IMG/VR virus record: IMGVR_UViG_3300050821_022590 | Span: 1 to 32,210 of that record | Length of the DNA stretch: 32,210 nucleotides | Source of the DNA: a virus | Reading direction: 5' to 3' (one strand) | Shown: piece after piece, positions 23,789 to 31,333 of the stretch | Position numbering within the stretch: the first letter of the stretch is position 1 | Layout of the letters: each line of letters starts with the position of its first letter | Position numbers and translations under genes: made by a program | Notes under the pieces: generated by a model | What the model saw: only the letters and a program-made list of their open reading frames with translations | The model's database searches: none | What the model was told of the DNA's origin: nothing

Positions 23789-24517
23789 ATGAGTATTCGT
23801 GAAGACTTTCTGCCTTATTTTGATAAAAACGATTTGTTAGAACCCGCACCTGGACAACAAGATTGTGACAATGGGACTATGTATTTTTCAGAGTATATGG
23901 TGATGTTGAAAAAGCTTGAGCTTATTACTGATGAAGATAAGAAGAATTTTGCTAATCGTATATCCGCTTGTATTGGATTCAACCTACTCAATCGTAGACC
24001 TTTAGGACAGAATGAATCCCAAGAAGGTCCGGATAATTATTATGGGGTTTTAAATGCCTGCATAGAGTTGGGCAATACCAATGTACCTAGAACGCTTCTT
24101 TGGGGATGTATCAAATATAAAGGCTCTCTAGACAATGTTAGTCCCGGCAAGTGGCAGTGGGATGCTTTCTTGATTCGTCAACCACAATTACTAACGGCGA
24201 TGATTTCGGCTTCATTTCCTTCTCTAGTAAATCCGTTGCACTGGTTAATAAGGTTAGCAATATTTCCGTTATTTTTTATTTCAGCAGGTATAATAGTAAC
24301 TTCTTGTATGTGGACACCAACAGATCAAGCTGATCCAAGACGATTGGCATGGCATTTACAAAATAATCTAAAGAAAACCAGCTTAATGTGTTGGCTAGGA
24401 AGTAAAATTTGGTTATGGAGATTAGGAAAGGAATATCCTAATTTGATGCGAGATGTAGCAGGAATTTATTATAGTCCAGTTGGAAATAATCCGTACCAAA
24501 AATACTGGGTAACTTAA
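23789..24517 (+). CDS. Hypothetical membrane-associated protein, 242 aa
   Basis: I do not recognise a named family. The N-terminal ~140 residues look globular and acidic (SIREDFLPYFDKNDLLEP; then FNLLNRRPLGQNESQEGPDNYYG; then ASIELG-like helix). Residues about 142-170 (SASFPSLVNPLHWLIRLAIF, PLFFISAGIIVTS) form one long hydrophobic stretch that could be a single or hairpin membrane segment. The C-terminal ~70 residues are Trp- and Lys-rich (WHLQNNLKKT, MCWLGSKIWLWRLGKEYP). It has its own AATCTTTA element, and its stop shares a TTAA with the convergent 24514 gene. A virion or membrane role is possible. Confidence 0.6.
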   Translation: MSIREDFLPYFDKNDLLEPAPGQQDCDNGTMYFSEYMVMLKKLELITDEDKKNFANRISACIGFNLLNRRPLGQNESQEGPDNYYGVLNACIELGNTNVPRTLLWGCIKYKGSLDNVSPGKWQWDAFLIRQPQLLTAMISASFPSLVNPLHWLIRLAIFPLFFISAGIIVTSCMWTPTDQADPRRLAWHLQNNLKKTSLMCWLGSKIWLWRLGKEYPNLMRDVAGIYYSPVGNNPYQKYWVT

Positions 24518-24717
24518 CGTCTTTCACGTTCTTCAAAACGGTCAACCTCTAACGGACATGCTGCTAAATCTTCTTCTGATTGTGGCAATCGGCATTGATT
24601 AGAAGGACCAAACCAAATATTCCCGTTAGCAAGTAAAACCATTAAATCACCGCTAGCATTCATTACAACCGTACCAGCCTGAGTTGTACCACAAATAACT
24701 ACAGTTCCTTCTTCCAT
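24514..24717 (-). CDS. Hypothetical protein, 67 aa
   Basis: The ATG overlaps the stop of the zinc-ribbon gene by one base (TAATG), so the two are coupled. The first ~40 residues are short beta strands (TVVICGTTQAGTVVMNASGD, LMVLLANGNIWF). The C-terminus is charged, with two Cys that are too far apart for a metal site. No family is recognised. Confidence 0.55.
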   Translation of the reverse strand: MEEGTVVICGTTQAGTVVMNASGDLMVLLANGNIWFGPSNQCRLPQSEEDLAACPLEVDRFEERERR

Positions 24718-25106
24718 TATTTTTTGTCCTTTTCAGAGTCTTTTATAATGCCTTTGACATCTTTACTATATTTTTTTGATTTCGTTCGATTGGAACAAGA
24801 ATTGCACTTTCTATAGTACCATGTATCTGATATCTTATTATAAAGGAAAATTTCCAAATAGCCTTCCTGGCAGTCCCTACATTTCCATTCTTCTTTTAGG
24901 GATTCCAGTAAATTTTGGGTGGTAGGTAAGCCGCTATTCTTCTCATGGTCCTCTATGGCTTCTTTAACGTTCTCATAACGTCCTTGAAGTTCGATTCGGG
25001 CAAGTCGCTTACGAATTGCGGCTAGTTCTCTCTTAAGTACCTGATTTTCTTTAAGAAGTCGTTGTTCACGAGTGTAACCTTTTCTATCGACACGCGACCT
25101 ACCCAT
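24717..25106 (-). CDS. Coiled-coil plus zinc-ribbon protein, 129 aa
   Basis: Residues 1-12 are basic (GRSRVDRKGYTREQR). Residues 13-40 form a heptad-type coiled coil (LLKENQVLKRELAAIRKRLA). Residues 74-106 form a zinc ribbon with Cys76/Cys79 (WKCRDC) and Cys101/Cys104 (CNSCSNRT), separated by the usual beta hairpin. The tail is Lys/Ser/Asp-rich. The basic N-terminus, dimerising coil and ribbon suggest a nucleic-acid-binding regulator, but no specific function can be given. It has a near-consensus promoter (TTGACA...TATACT) and an AGGGG ribosome site. Confidence 0.7.
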   Translation of the reverse strand: MGRSRVDRKGYTREQRLLKENQVLKRELAAIRKRLARIELQGRYENVKEAIEDHEKNSGLPTTQNLLESLKEEWKCRDCQEGYLEIFLYNKISDTWYYRKCNSCSNRTKSKKYSKDVKGIIKDSEKDKK

Positions 25107-25127
25107 TTAAATTACCCCTAATAAAAA

Positions 25128-25157
25128 AGTATAACATATTAAAGATTCCAATGTCAA
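25128..25157 (-). promoter_or_regulatory. Sigma70-like promoter for the zinc-ribbon gene
   Basis: On the minus strand, a perfect TTGACA (25157-25152), an 18-bp spacer and TATACT (25133-25128). This is the best host-type promoter in the window. AGGGG and ATG follow. The spacer contains an AATCTTTA element. Confidence 0.6.
25140..25147 (-). promoter_or_regulatory. AATCTTTA element in the zinc-ribbon gene promoter (minus strand)
   Basis: GAATCTTTA on the minus strand, followed by ATATGTTATAC, 33 bases before the ATG at 25106. It lies inside the spacer of the sigma70-like promoter, so it could be a second promoter or a regulatory overlap. It is the only minus-strand copy seen. Confidence 0.35.
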
Positions 25158-25193
25158 ATATAAAAAATAAAAATTAATATTACAATAATTTCC

Positions 25194-25222
25194 TTGTATT
25201 ATAACTATTTATGATATATTAT
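25194..25222 (+). promoter_or_regulatory. Sigma70-like promoter for the HNH endonuclease gene
   Basis: TTGTAT (25194-25199), a 17-bp spacer and TATTAT (25217-25222), with TGATATA just upstream of the -10. The expected start is near 25229, followed by AAGGA and the ATG at 25239. Divergent from the zinc-ribbon promoter in a very AT-rich 130-base gap. Confidence 0.45.
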
Positions 25223-25238
25223 TAATATAAGGATGTAT

Positions 25239-25835
25239 ATGGAAAATGAGAAAAACAAAATATGTACCGGATGTAACACGCTTAAGCCTTTAAGTGAATT
25301 TTATAAAGACTCCTCAAAGAAAGATGGCGTGGAAGTAAAATGCAAATTGTGTAAGAAAATTCAAAAAGCCAAGTACTATATCTTAAATAGAGATAAACTT
25401 TGTGCCCAATCACGTATTTGGGCGATAGGAAATAAAGAAAAGGTTCGCACTATAAGACGAAAAACCCAAATAAAACGTGAATATTTACAAAAAACTTATG
25501 AAAAGAGAAAAAAGAAAAGAAACACTGATCCGCTATTTAAATTAGCGGATTGTGTGCGTTCTAGAATCAATAAAGTGTTTAGAGGTGAAAGTAAATCCAA
25601 AAAAACGCTGGATATTTTAGGTTGTACGTTTAAAGAATTAATAAAATATACAGAAAAACTATTTCAACCTGGCATGTCATGGGAAAATCACGGTCGCATC
25701 GGTTGGCATATTGACCATATTATCCCTCTATCTTCAGCTAAAAATAAAGAAGAACTACTAAAACTTTGTCATTACACTAACTTACAGCCACTATGGGCTT
25801 TAGACAATTTGAAGAAATCGAACAAGATATCATAG
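25239..25835 (+). CDS. HNH homing endonuclease, 198 aa
   Basis: The start at 25239 is chosen because AAGGA (25229-25233) is correctly spaced from it and overlaps the alternative ATG at 25233. The N-terminus has a zinc finger with Cys9/Cys12 and Cys35/Cys38 (CTGC, CKLC) and a SEFYKDSSKKDG loop. A Lys/Arg-rich linker (about 68-95) follows. The C-terminal HNH nuclease reads GWHIDHIIPLSS (His157, Asp159, His160), with Asn181 (YTNLQPLWALDN) and the KKSNK end. This is a very common free-standing phage homing endonuclease type. It sits 36 bases ahead of a fibre gene and is AT-rich compared with it. A perfect hairpin lies inside the gene at 25528-25550. Confidence 0.88.
   Translation: MENEKNKICTGCNTLKPLSEFYKDSSKKDGVEVKCKLCKKIQKAKYYILNRDKLCAQSRIWAIGNKEKVRTIRRKTQIKREYLQKTYEKRKKKRNTDPLFKLADCVRSRINKVFRGESKSKKTLDILGCTFKELIKYTEKLFQPGMSWENHGRIGWHIDHIIPLSSAKNKEELLKLCHYTNLQPLWALDNLKKSNKIS
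25528..25550 (+). repeat. Perfect 8-bp inverted repeat inside the HNH endonuclease gene
   Basis: ATCCGCTA (25528-25535) and TAGCGGAT (25543-25550) flank a 7-base loop TTTAAAT. Wobble pairs may extend the stem by two. It falls in the linker before the HNH domain and has no T-run after it. Confidence 0.6.
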
Positions 25836-25836
25836 G

Positions 25837-25844
25837 AATCTTTA
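25837..25844 (+). promoter_or_regulatory. AATCTTTA element upstream of the first fibre gene
   Basis: GAATCTTTA followed by AAATAGGG, 27 bases before the ATG at 25872, directly after the HNH gene stop. GGAG (25859-25862) is the ribosome site. Confidence 0.38.
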
Positions 25845-25871
25845 AAATAGGGTCTATTCGGAGAACAATGC

Positions 25872-28619
25872 ATGGCTATTATTAGGCGGGTGAACCAGCT
25901 GTCACAGATGCGCGAGGAAACAAGCGACCTCCGCGCCATTGAATCCGCAGCCTCTGCGGATTTCGATCTAGTTGCAGAATCTTTTATCGCTGGTTTAGGT
26001 TCCCCATATATTATTAACGGTTTTGAACTAAATCTCACCGGTCCTTGGGTTGGTACGCCTGCTTCAAGCCTTCAAGTAGTAGTTGCTAATGGCGCTCTTT
26101 TACATACCACAGCTTCTCAGTCCGGAACTTTTTTCATCGTTCAGCCTGGTACTCCAAACGTAACCCTAAACGCTGCTACGGTTTCTAATGTAAGTGGCGC
26201 TTTCGTACCAAGTGCCTTAAATTACGTTGGCATTGATTACTTCAGATTCCAAGATCCGCTAACAGATACACAGCGCTATATCTGGGATCCCACTTCGAAT
26301 CAAGAAGACCAAGCTATTGCACCCGCTGCAATCATAATGAACTATGAGTTTGTAATAACCTCAAGTCTCTGGGCTTCCAACATCCTCCCGCTTGCAATCG
26401 TTGAAACCGATGCAAGTAACAACGTTCTTTCAGTAACCGATGCTCGCCCACTTCTTTTCCGCTTGGGCTCCGGTGGCGCAACGCCCAATCCGTTTTTTAC
26501 TTATCCATGGCCAGAAGGTCAAACTGAAAACAATCCCATCTCTTCTTCAAATTCCAGTAACCCATTTTATGGCGGCGATAAAGGCATTACAGATCTAAAA
26601 GACTGGATGAATGCCGCGATGACCCAGATTCTAGATTTGGGCGGCGGACCTTACTGGTATTCCCCAGTCAATGGCACTGGTGGCGGCGGATCGATCGCTC
26701 AATTAAGAGAAGACACGGCAAATACCATTCTTACTGGCAACGGGAATATTATTCACAGCGCCACCACACCTGGCCTAATTAATTGGACTAGTGCTTTAAA
26801 TCTCACAATAGTTGGGTCAAGCCTTAATTATCAAGTTCAAACCAATCCTAGTGGCACAACTGTTACATTAAGCGATAACGAAGTAGCGTATTTAGAATTA
26901 AACAGAGACGTTGCTATTTCTCCAAATCTAGTTTTTACTAACGGTAGCGCCACCGTCACATCCGTTGGCAGCATCGCTTGGACTACCGGACTTTATAGCG
27001 TCGGCGCAAATGGTTACGGGGATTGGATTAAATTAGCTTCTGATACACACGCTGGCTATTACCAGATCCAATCCATTATTAATACTTTTACCGTTACACT
27101 TACAACTAATTTTACCGAAGCATCAACTGGTGTTGGTGGCGCTAAAGCGGTTTATGCTTATGGGTTATACACACTACCAGGAGTTACTAGCACAACTCGT
27201 GACATCCAGTTAGCTCAGCGCGGATCCGTTCCAATTAATCCAAACACTTTTTGGCTGTTAGCTAGAAATGATAATGGCGGCGCAATCCCTCGCGTCTTCG
27301 TTCGTTGGCTTGGGCTTGATTTACAACAAGGTGATGAGGAAGAAATTTCTGGACCACAGTTACAAAACGTATTAACTTATATCGGTAGCCCAATCGAATC
27401 TGCTACACAACCCAAATACGTTTCTGCTTATAATATTTACGAAGGTGGTGGTCCTACCGTACTGCCTCAGATTTCAAGTATTATAACTGGTGCCGCCTCA
27501 ACGATGGCACCAAGTCAATACTTTTTGATTAGTTCTTCTGCCGACGCCAGAAACTATGTTATTTGGTTTAAAATCAGTGGATCAGGATCTCTACCGGTAG
27601 TTGCTAATACAAACGCTTCAATCGAAGTTGATATTTTAAGTACTGATACCAATGCACAAGTAGCTACAAAATTAGCAAATGCATTAAATAATTTTTTACC
27701 ATTTGACGATTTCACTGCAACCGCTGCTTCTAACATTGTTACTGTAACTAATAATTCTTCCGGTGTTTCTAATGGCGCTTCTAATGGAAACGTATCCGCG
27801 CCATTTAGTATCAACACAACACAACCCGGAACCGGCCAAGGTAACTACATCATAAATGATGGCGATAGTTTAACGCTAGGAATCAAAAAATTAGATCTGG
27901 CATTGGGCAATCTTGAAGCCTCACTTGATTCCCCGACCTATGATGAAGTGGTAGAAATTGTAGCATCAGGTGCAACCCCCCCAACTTCATTAAATGGTCC
28001 AGTTGCGAATGGCACTATTATCACCATCCCGCTTAATTCCAGAGAAAGTGATTCGCTTACACAGTACACGGTAGGAAAAGGCACACTCCAAGTATTTTTG
28101 AATGGTCAATTCTTAGATGTTGAAAGTGGAGCATACTCAGAAGTTGGTTCTTCTGGAACCCCTTCAAATCAAATCCAGATTCTAACTCTTTCTGGCAGCG
28201 GCTTAGTTGTTGGTGATGAATTAGAATTTAGAATGGGTGGCGGCGGTGGTGGCGGTGGTGGGGGCGGAGTAGGACCAGTAGGACCTCCTGGACCAGCTGG
28301 TCCACAAGGACCTCCTGGCATCAACGCTTTTGGAAATCCTGTTAGCGTATCTACAAAAACTGGTGCGTACACACTAATGTTAACAGATTTCGTTATTTTA
28401 GGTGACGCAACTTCTGCAGCATTTAGTTTGTCATTACCAACCGCATCATCTGGCATTGGCAGAATATTTTTCTTAAAGAAAATTGATTCAAGTGTAAACG
28501 TTGTTACGATTCAAGCAGCAGGCTCTGAAACTATTGATGGAAGCAATACATTTTTATTAACTTCTCAATACCAGTCAATTACTTTGGTAAGTTCAGGAAC
28601 CTTTTGGTCCATTATTTAA
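25872..28619 (+). CDS. Tail fibre / virion surface protein with collagen-like segment, 915 aa
   Basis: The N-terminus (AIIRRVNQLSQMREETSDLR, then IESAASADFDLVAESFIAGL) looks like the virion-attachment part of a fibre. The body is beta-rich with Ser/Thr/Asn/Gly-rich strands. Residues 789-799 are eleven consecutive glycines, followed after one Val by six perfect Gly-X-Y triplets (801-818, GPV GPP GPA GPQ GPP GIN), a collagen-like trimerisation rod. The last ~90 residues (VSTKTGAYTLMLTDFVILGD; then FFLKKIDSSVNVVTIQ; then IDGSNTFLLTSQYQSITLVS) form a trimeric head of the type at the end of many phage fibres. It is probably a receptor-contacting or neck/baseplate fibre. Three further fibre-like genes follow in the same direction. 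Confidence 0.75.
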   Translation: MAIIRRVNQLSQMREETSDLRAIESAASADFDLVAESFIAGLGSPYIINGFELNLTGPWVGTPASSLQVVVANGALLHTTASQSGTFFIVQPGTPNVTLNAATVSNVSGAFVPSALNYVGIDYFRFQDPLTDTQRYIWDPTSNQEDQAIAPAAIIMNYEFVITSSLWASNILPLAIVETDASNNVLSVTDARPLLFRLGSGGATPNPFFTYPWPEGQTENNPISSSNSSNPFYGGDKGITDLKDWMNAAMTQILDLGGGPYWYSPVNGTGGGGSIAQLREDTANTILTGNGNIIHSATTPGLINWTSALNLTIVGSSLNYQVQTNPSGTTVTLSDNEVAYLELNRDVAISPNLVFTNGSATVTSVGSIAWTTGLYSVGANGYGDWIKLASDTHAGYYQIQSIINTFTVTLTTNFTEASTGVGGAKAVYAYGLYTLPGVTSTTRDIQLAQRGSVPINPNTFWLLARNDNGGAIPRVFVRWLGLDLQQGDEEEISGPQLQNVLTYIGSPIESATQPKYVSAYNIYEGGGPTVLPQISSIITGAASTMAPSQYFLISSSADARNYVIWFKISGSGSLPVVANTNASIEVDILSTDTNAQVATKLANALNNFLPFDDFTATAASNIVTVTNNSSGVSNGASNGNVSAPFSINTTQPGTGQGNYIINDGDSLTLGIKKLDLALGNLEASLDSPTYDEVVEIVASGATPPTSLNGPVANGTIITIPLNSRESDSLTQYTVGKGTLQVFLNGQFLDVESGAYSEVGSSGTPSNQIQILTLSGSGLVVGDELEFRMGGGGGGGGGGGVGPVGPPGPAGPQGPPGINAFGNPVSVSTKTGAYTLMLTDFVILGDATSAAFSLSLPTASSGIGRIFFLKKIDSSVNVVTIQAAGSETIDGSNTFLLTSQYQSITLVSSGTFWSII
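28236..28325 (+). repeat. Glycine run plus collagen-like Gly-X-Y repeat
   Basis: Eleven GGN codons (28236-28268) precede six Gly-X-Y triplets (28272-28325). The codons vary (GGT/GGC/GGG/GGA), so the DNA is imperfectly repeated. Slippage could still change its length. Confidence 0.75.
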
Positions 28620-28628
28620 GGAAAAACT

Positions 28629-29081
28629 ATGAGCTATAGTCCTTTCTACTTTAATCCCCAAGGAACTGGAACTGGTACAGGCTTAGTTACTATGTATACT
28701 AATAGTTCTGCTTCGCCAATTCCTCAAGGAACTCCAGTCAGCCTTACAGGCACTGCTGACCAAATTGCTCCAACCGATGTAACTTCTCAAGCATCAATTC
28801 AAGCTTTTGTAGGAATTGCACAATTTAGAATCGCAGGAAGTTCTAGTGGGCCGGTTATGTCTAATGGTCGTCTTTTGAATTTAACTGGATACAGTTTTTC
28901 AATTGGAGACTCTATTTGGATTAGTGTTTCTGGTTCACTTCAAAATACTCGTCCTGATGATGGTGTAACAGGTTTTAATCCAGGTGATTGGGTCTACTAT
29001 ATTGGAACCATTTCTCAAAATGAAAGCAATTCTTTACAGCAAGATTTAGTCATAATACCACAGTTAATTGGAGAACTTTAA
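28629..29081 (+). CDS. Small virion surface protein, 150 aa
   Basis: An all-beta protein with the motifs IPQGTPVSLTGTADQIAPTD (residues about 31-50), SNGRLLNLTGYSFSIGDSIW (79-98) and FNPGDWVYYIGTISQNES (117-134), ending LVIIPQLIGEL. The GTPV...GDSIW...GDWVYYIGTI layout resembles small trimeric fibre or capsid-decoration domains. It lies nine bases after the fibre gene stop, with AAGGA upstream, so it is probably a fibre partner. No named family is assigned. Confidence 0.55.
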   Translation: MSYSPFYFNPQGTGTGTGLVTMYTNSSASPIPQGTPVSLTGTADQIAPTDVTSQASIQAFVGIAQFRIAGSSSGPVMSNGRLLNLTGYSFSIGDSIWISVSGSLQNTRPDDGVTGFNPGDWVYYIGTISQNESNSLQQDLVIIPQLIGEL

Positions 29082-29125
29082 TCTTTTAATTTCAAGTATT
29101 TAGGATCAAAATTTAAACAAACCGC

Positions 29126-29133
29126 AATCTTTA
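29126..29133 (+). promoter_or_regulatory. AATCTTTA element upstream of the 712-aa fibre gene
   Basis: CAATCTTTA followed by GTTTATAGC in the 87-base gap after the 150-aa gene, 35 bases before the ATG at 29169. TTTAGGAG (29153-29160) is the ribosome site. A near miss (AATCTTTTA) also occurs at 29082-29090. Confidence 0.4.
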
Positions 29134-29168
29134 GTTTATAGCAAAAAATTAGTTTAGGAGCACGTAAA

Positions 29169-31307
29169 ATGTCAGTTTATAGCAAATTTTTAAGTCTCAT
29201 CTCTGGTTCCGCACGAACTGTTGATTTATCAACAAATACGTTGTCAGTTCAAGGTGTTCAGATCAATGCGGCAACGGGCGGTGGTGCGATTACACAAGCC
29301 GCACACAGCTCTACAAGCTCCTACACGATTGTTTGGCCACAAGCACAAGCCGCAAGTTCTGGTTACGTACTTACAAATGATGGCTCAGGTAATCTAAGTT
29401 GGTCTCCTGCAGCCGCAACTGGCGCTAATACCGCTCTAAGTAATCTGTCTGCAGTTGCTATCAATACCAGTTTACTTCCTGGTGTTGATGACTCAATTAA
29501 TTTGGGTTCGAGTTCCTTTTCTTGGGCTTCTGCTAATATTCATTCTTTAGCCGATGCTTCTGGTGTTATTTCTGTCGATGTTTATAATCGTTTTCTAAAA
29601 GATAGTTCCGGTGTTACCCAACTTACTTGGGCGACTACTGGTATCGAAATTAATGTAAATCCCTTAAATCTAAATAGTAATAAAATCGTCAATCTTGCTA
29701 CGCCAACAAATCCAAACGATGCCGCCAACAAAGCGTATGTTGATGCCGCAATAAATGGCTTGACATGGAAAGGTCCAGTTGCAGCCTATTCTGCTATAAA
29801 CGTTCCTCTAACCGGCTCTACTCCGCTAGTTATTGATGGCTATACGGTTCTAAATAACGATTTACTGCTCCTTGGAAATCAAACCACGGCTTCTCAAAAT
29901 GGTGAATATACAGCTGCGATTAGCGGCGGTAGTTACACCTTAACTGCGAATGGTCAACCCACTGCAGCCGGCGATGCATGGCTAGTTCTTAATGGAACAA
30001 CTTATTCTAACAGCGCATTCGTTGCAACCGCTGCAGTCCCTGCCGCACAGTTCACAGAATTTGCAGGACCAACTGCACTTAATTTTACCGCACCACTAGT
30101 TCTTACTGGCAATACCGTAAGTATTACACAAGCTACTACCTCTACAAATGGTTATTTAAGTTCTACCGATTGGAATACTTTTAATAATAAACAACCTGCT
30201 GGAAGTTACATTACTGCTCTAACAGGGGATGTCAGTGCTTCAGGTCCTGGTTCTGCAGTTGCAACTCTTGCAACGGTAAATAGCAACGTAGGCTCATTTG
30301 GATCTTCAACTTCGATTCCTTCGTTCACAGTAAATGCCAAGGGTTTAATTACAGCCGCTTCGGGTAATGCGGTTGTTGCACCAGCCGGAACTCTTTCTGG
30401 AACGACTTTAAATTCAACAGTTGTAAATTCTTCACTTACATCTGTTGGTACTATCGGAACCGGTGTTTGGCAGGGCTCTGCAGTCGGCGCTATTTATGGC
30501 GGGACCGGACTTACATCATACACCACTGGCGATTTGATTTACGCCAGCGCTACAAACACTCTTCACAATTTAGCGATTGGAAGTACCGGAAACGTACTAA
30601 CAGTTGTTGGCGGAATTCCTTCTTGGCAGCCAGCCGCAACTTCTGGTACCGTAACTTCAGTTTCTGTTGTTTCAGCGAATGGCTTTGCCGGAACCGTTGC
30701 AAATCCAAGCACTACTCCTGCTATTACCATTGAAACCACGATTAATAGTCCGGTCCTAGCTGGCAATGGAACCGCAATTAGCGCAGCAACCACAACCGGT
30801 ACGGGCTCAACGGTTGTATTGAGTGCGTCACCAACATTAACTGGGACCGTTCTAGCTACTAATGCTACGTTGAGCGGAAATTTGGTTGCACCAATTATCC
30901 AGATTAGTGGAACTTATAACGGAGCTGCTACGCTTTCAGCAAACACCACTTACGCGCTTCGTTATGGTATCCCAGCTAATTCCGAAACCGCTGGTGATTT
31001 TTATCTTGCTGATTGGAATACCGCATCATTTGATTTGTTTTGGGTTATCGGCTTATATAGCTCGACTTCCACAACTGCGACTGGTGCAAGCATCACAATT
31101 ACTTCAAAAGGATCATACACATTAGCAAGTGGCGATACTACGTTCGGATCTTCGGATCAAGGTAAGCCGGCGTGGCTAGGTGCTTCCGGAGCATTTACTC
31201 CTAATAGTACATTTAGTCCTTCTTCAGGAGATGCCAACGAAAAACTTGGAATCGTAACCAGTGCAAGCACGATTTACGTTGATTGTCAAATGATGGGCGT
31301 TTCTTAA
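29169..31307 (+). CDS. Tail fibre protein, 712 aa
   Basis: The protein carries several motifs widely shared by phage fibres: GYVLTNDGSGNLSW (near 66-79), LNLNSNKIVNLATPTNPNDA followed by ANKAYVDAA (about 171-194), an NGxY domain (about 196-301: WKGPVAAYSA, VIDGYTVLNNDLLLLGNQ, TASQNGEYT), TNGYLSSTDWNTFNNKQ (327-343), YGGTGLTSYTTGDLIYAS (near 443-460), and SGTVTSVSVVSANGF. The last ~120 residues are a different beta domain that probably forms the receptor-binding or capping tip. ANKAYVD segments are the usual hinge/linker between fibre shafts. It is preceded by an AATCTTTA element and followed by another fibre gene. Confidence 0.8.
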   Translation: MSVYSKFLSLISGSARTVDLSTNTLSVQGVQINAATGGGAITQAAHSSTSSYTIVWPQAQAASSGYVLTNDGSGNLSWSPAAATGANTALSNLSAVAINTSLLPGVDDSINLGSSSFSWASANIHSLADASGVISVDVYNRFLKDSSGVTQLTWATTGIEINVNPLNLNSNKIVNLATPTNPNDAANKAYVDAAINGLTWKGPVAAYSAINVPLTGSTPLVIDGYTVLNNDLLLLGNQTTASQNGEYTAAISGGSYTLTANGQPTAAGDAWLVLNGTTYSNSAFVATAAVPAAQFTEFAGPTALNFTAPLVLTGNTVSITQATTSTNGYLSSTDWNTFNNKQPAGSYITALTGDVSASGPGSAVATLATVNSNVGSFGSSTSIPSFTVNAKGLITAASGNAVVAPAGTLSGTTLNSTVVNSSLTSVGTIGTGVWQGSAVGAIYGGTGLTSYTTGDLIYASATNTLHNLAIGSTGNVLTVVGGIPSWQPAATSGTVTSVSVVSANGFAGTVANPSTTPAITIETTINSPVLAGNGTAISAATTTGTGSTVVLSASPTLTGTVLATNATLSGNLVAPIIQISGTYNGAATLSANTTYALRYGIPANSETAGDFYLADWNTASFDLFWVIGLYSSTSTTATGASITITSKGSYTLASGDTTFGSSDQGKPAWLGASGAFTPNSTFSPSSGDANEKLGIVTSASTIYVDCQMMGVS

Positions 31308-31315
31308 TAGCTTAG

Positions 31316-31325
31316 TGATATAAAA
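31316..31325 (+). promoter_or_regulatory. TGATATAAAA element upstream of the last fibre gene
   Basis: TGATATAAAA followed by GGGTAG, nine bases before the ATG at 31334. Its wording matches the element at 13541. AAGGG, immediately after it, is the ribosome site, so the leader would be very short if the element is a promoter. Confidence 0.25.
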
Positions 31326-31333
31326 GGGTAGAA

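Noticed and set aside
24516-24530. AACGT/ACGTT inverted repeat at the 24514-24517 convergent stops
   Set aside because: Five pairs around a five-base loop, not followed by a T-run on either strand. Insufficient as a bidirectional terminator.
28169-28456. Proline-rich open frame on the minus strand
   Set aside because: It is the complement of the Gly run and collagen repeat of the fibre gene and has no ribosome site or independent support.
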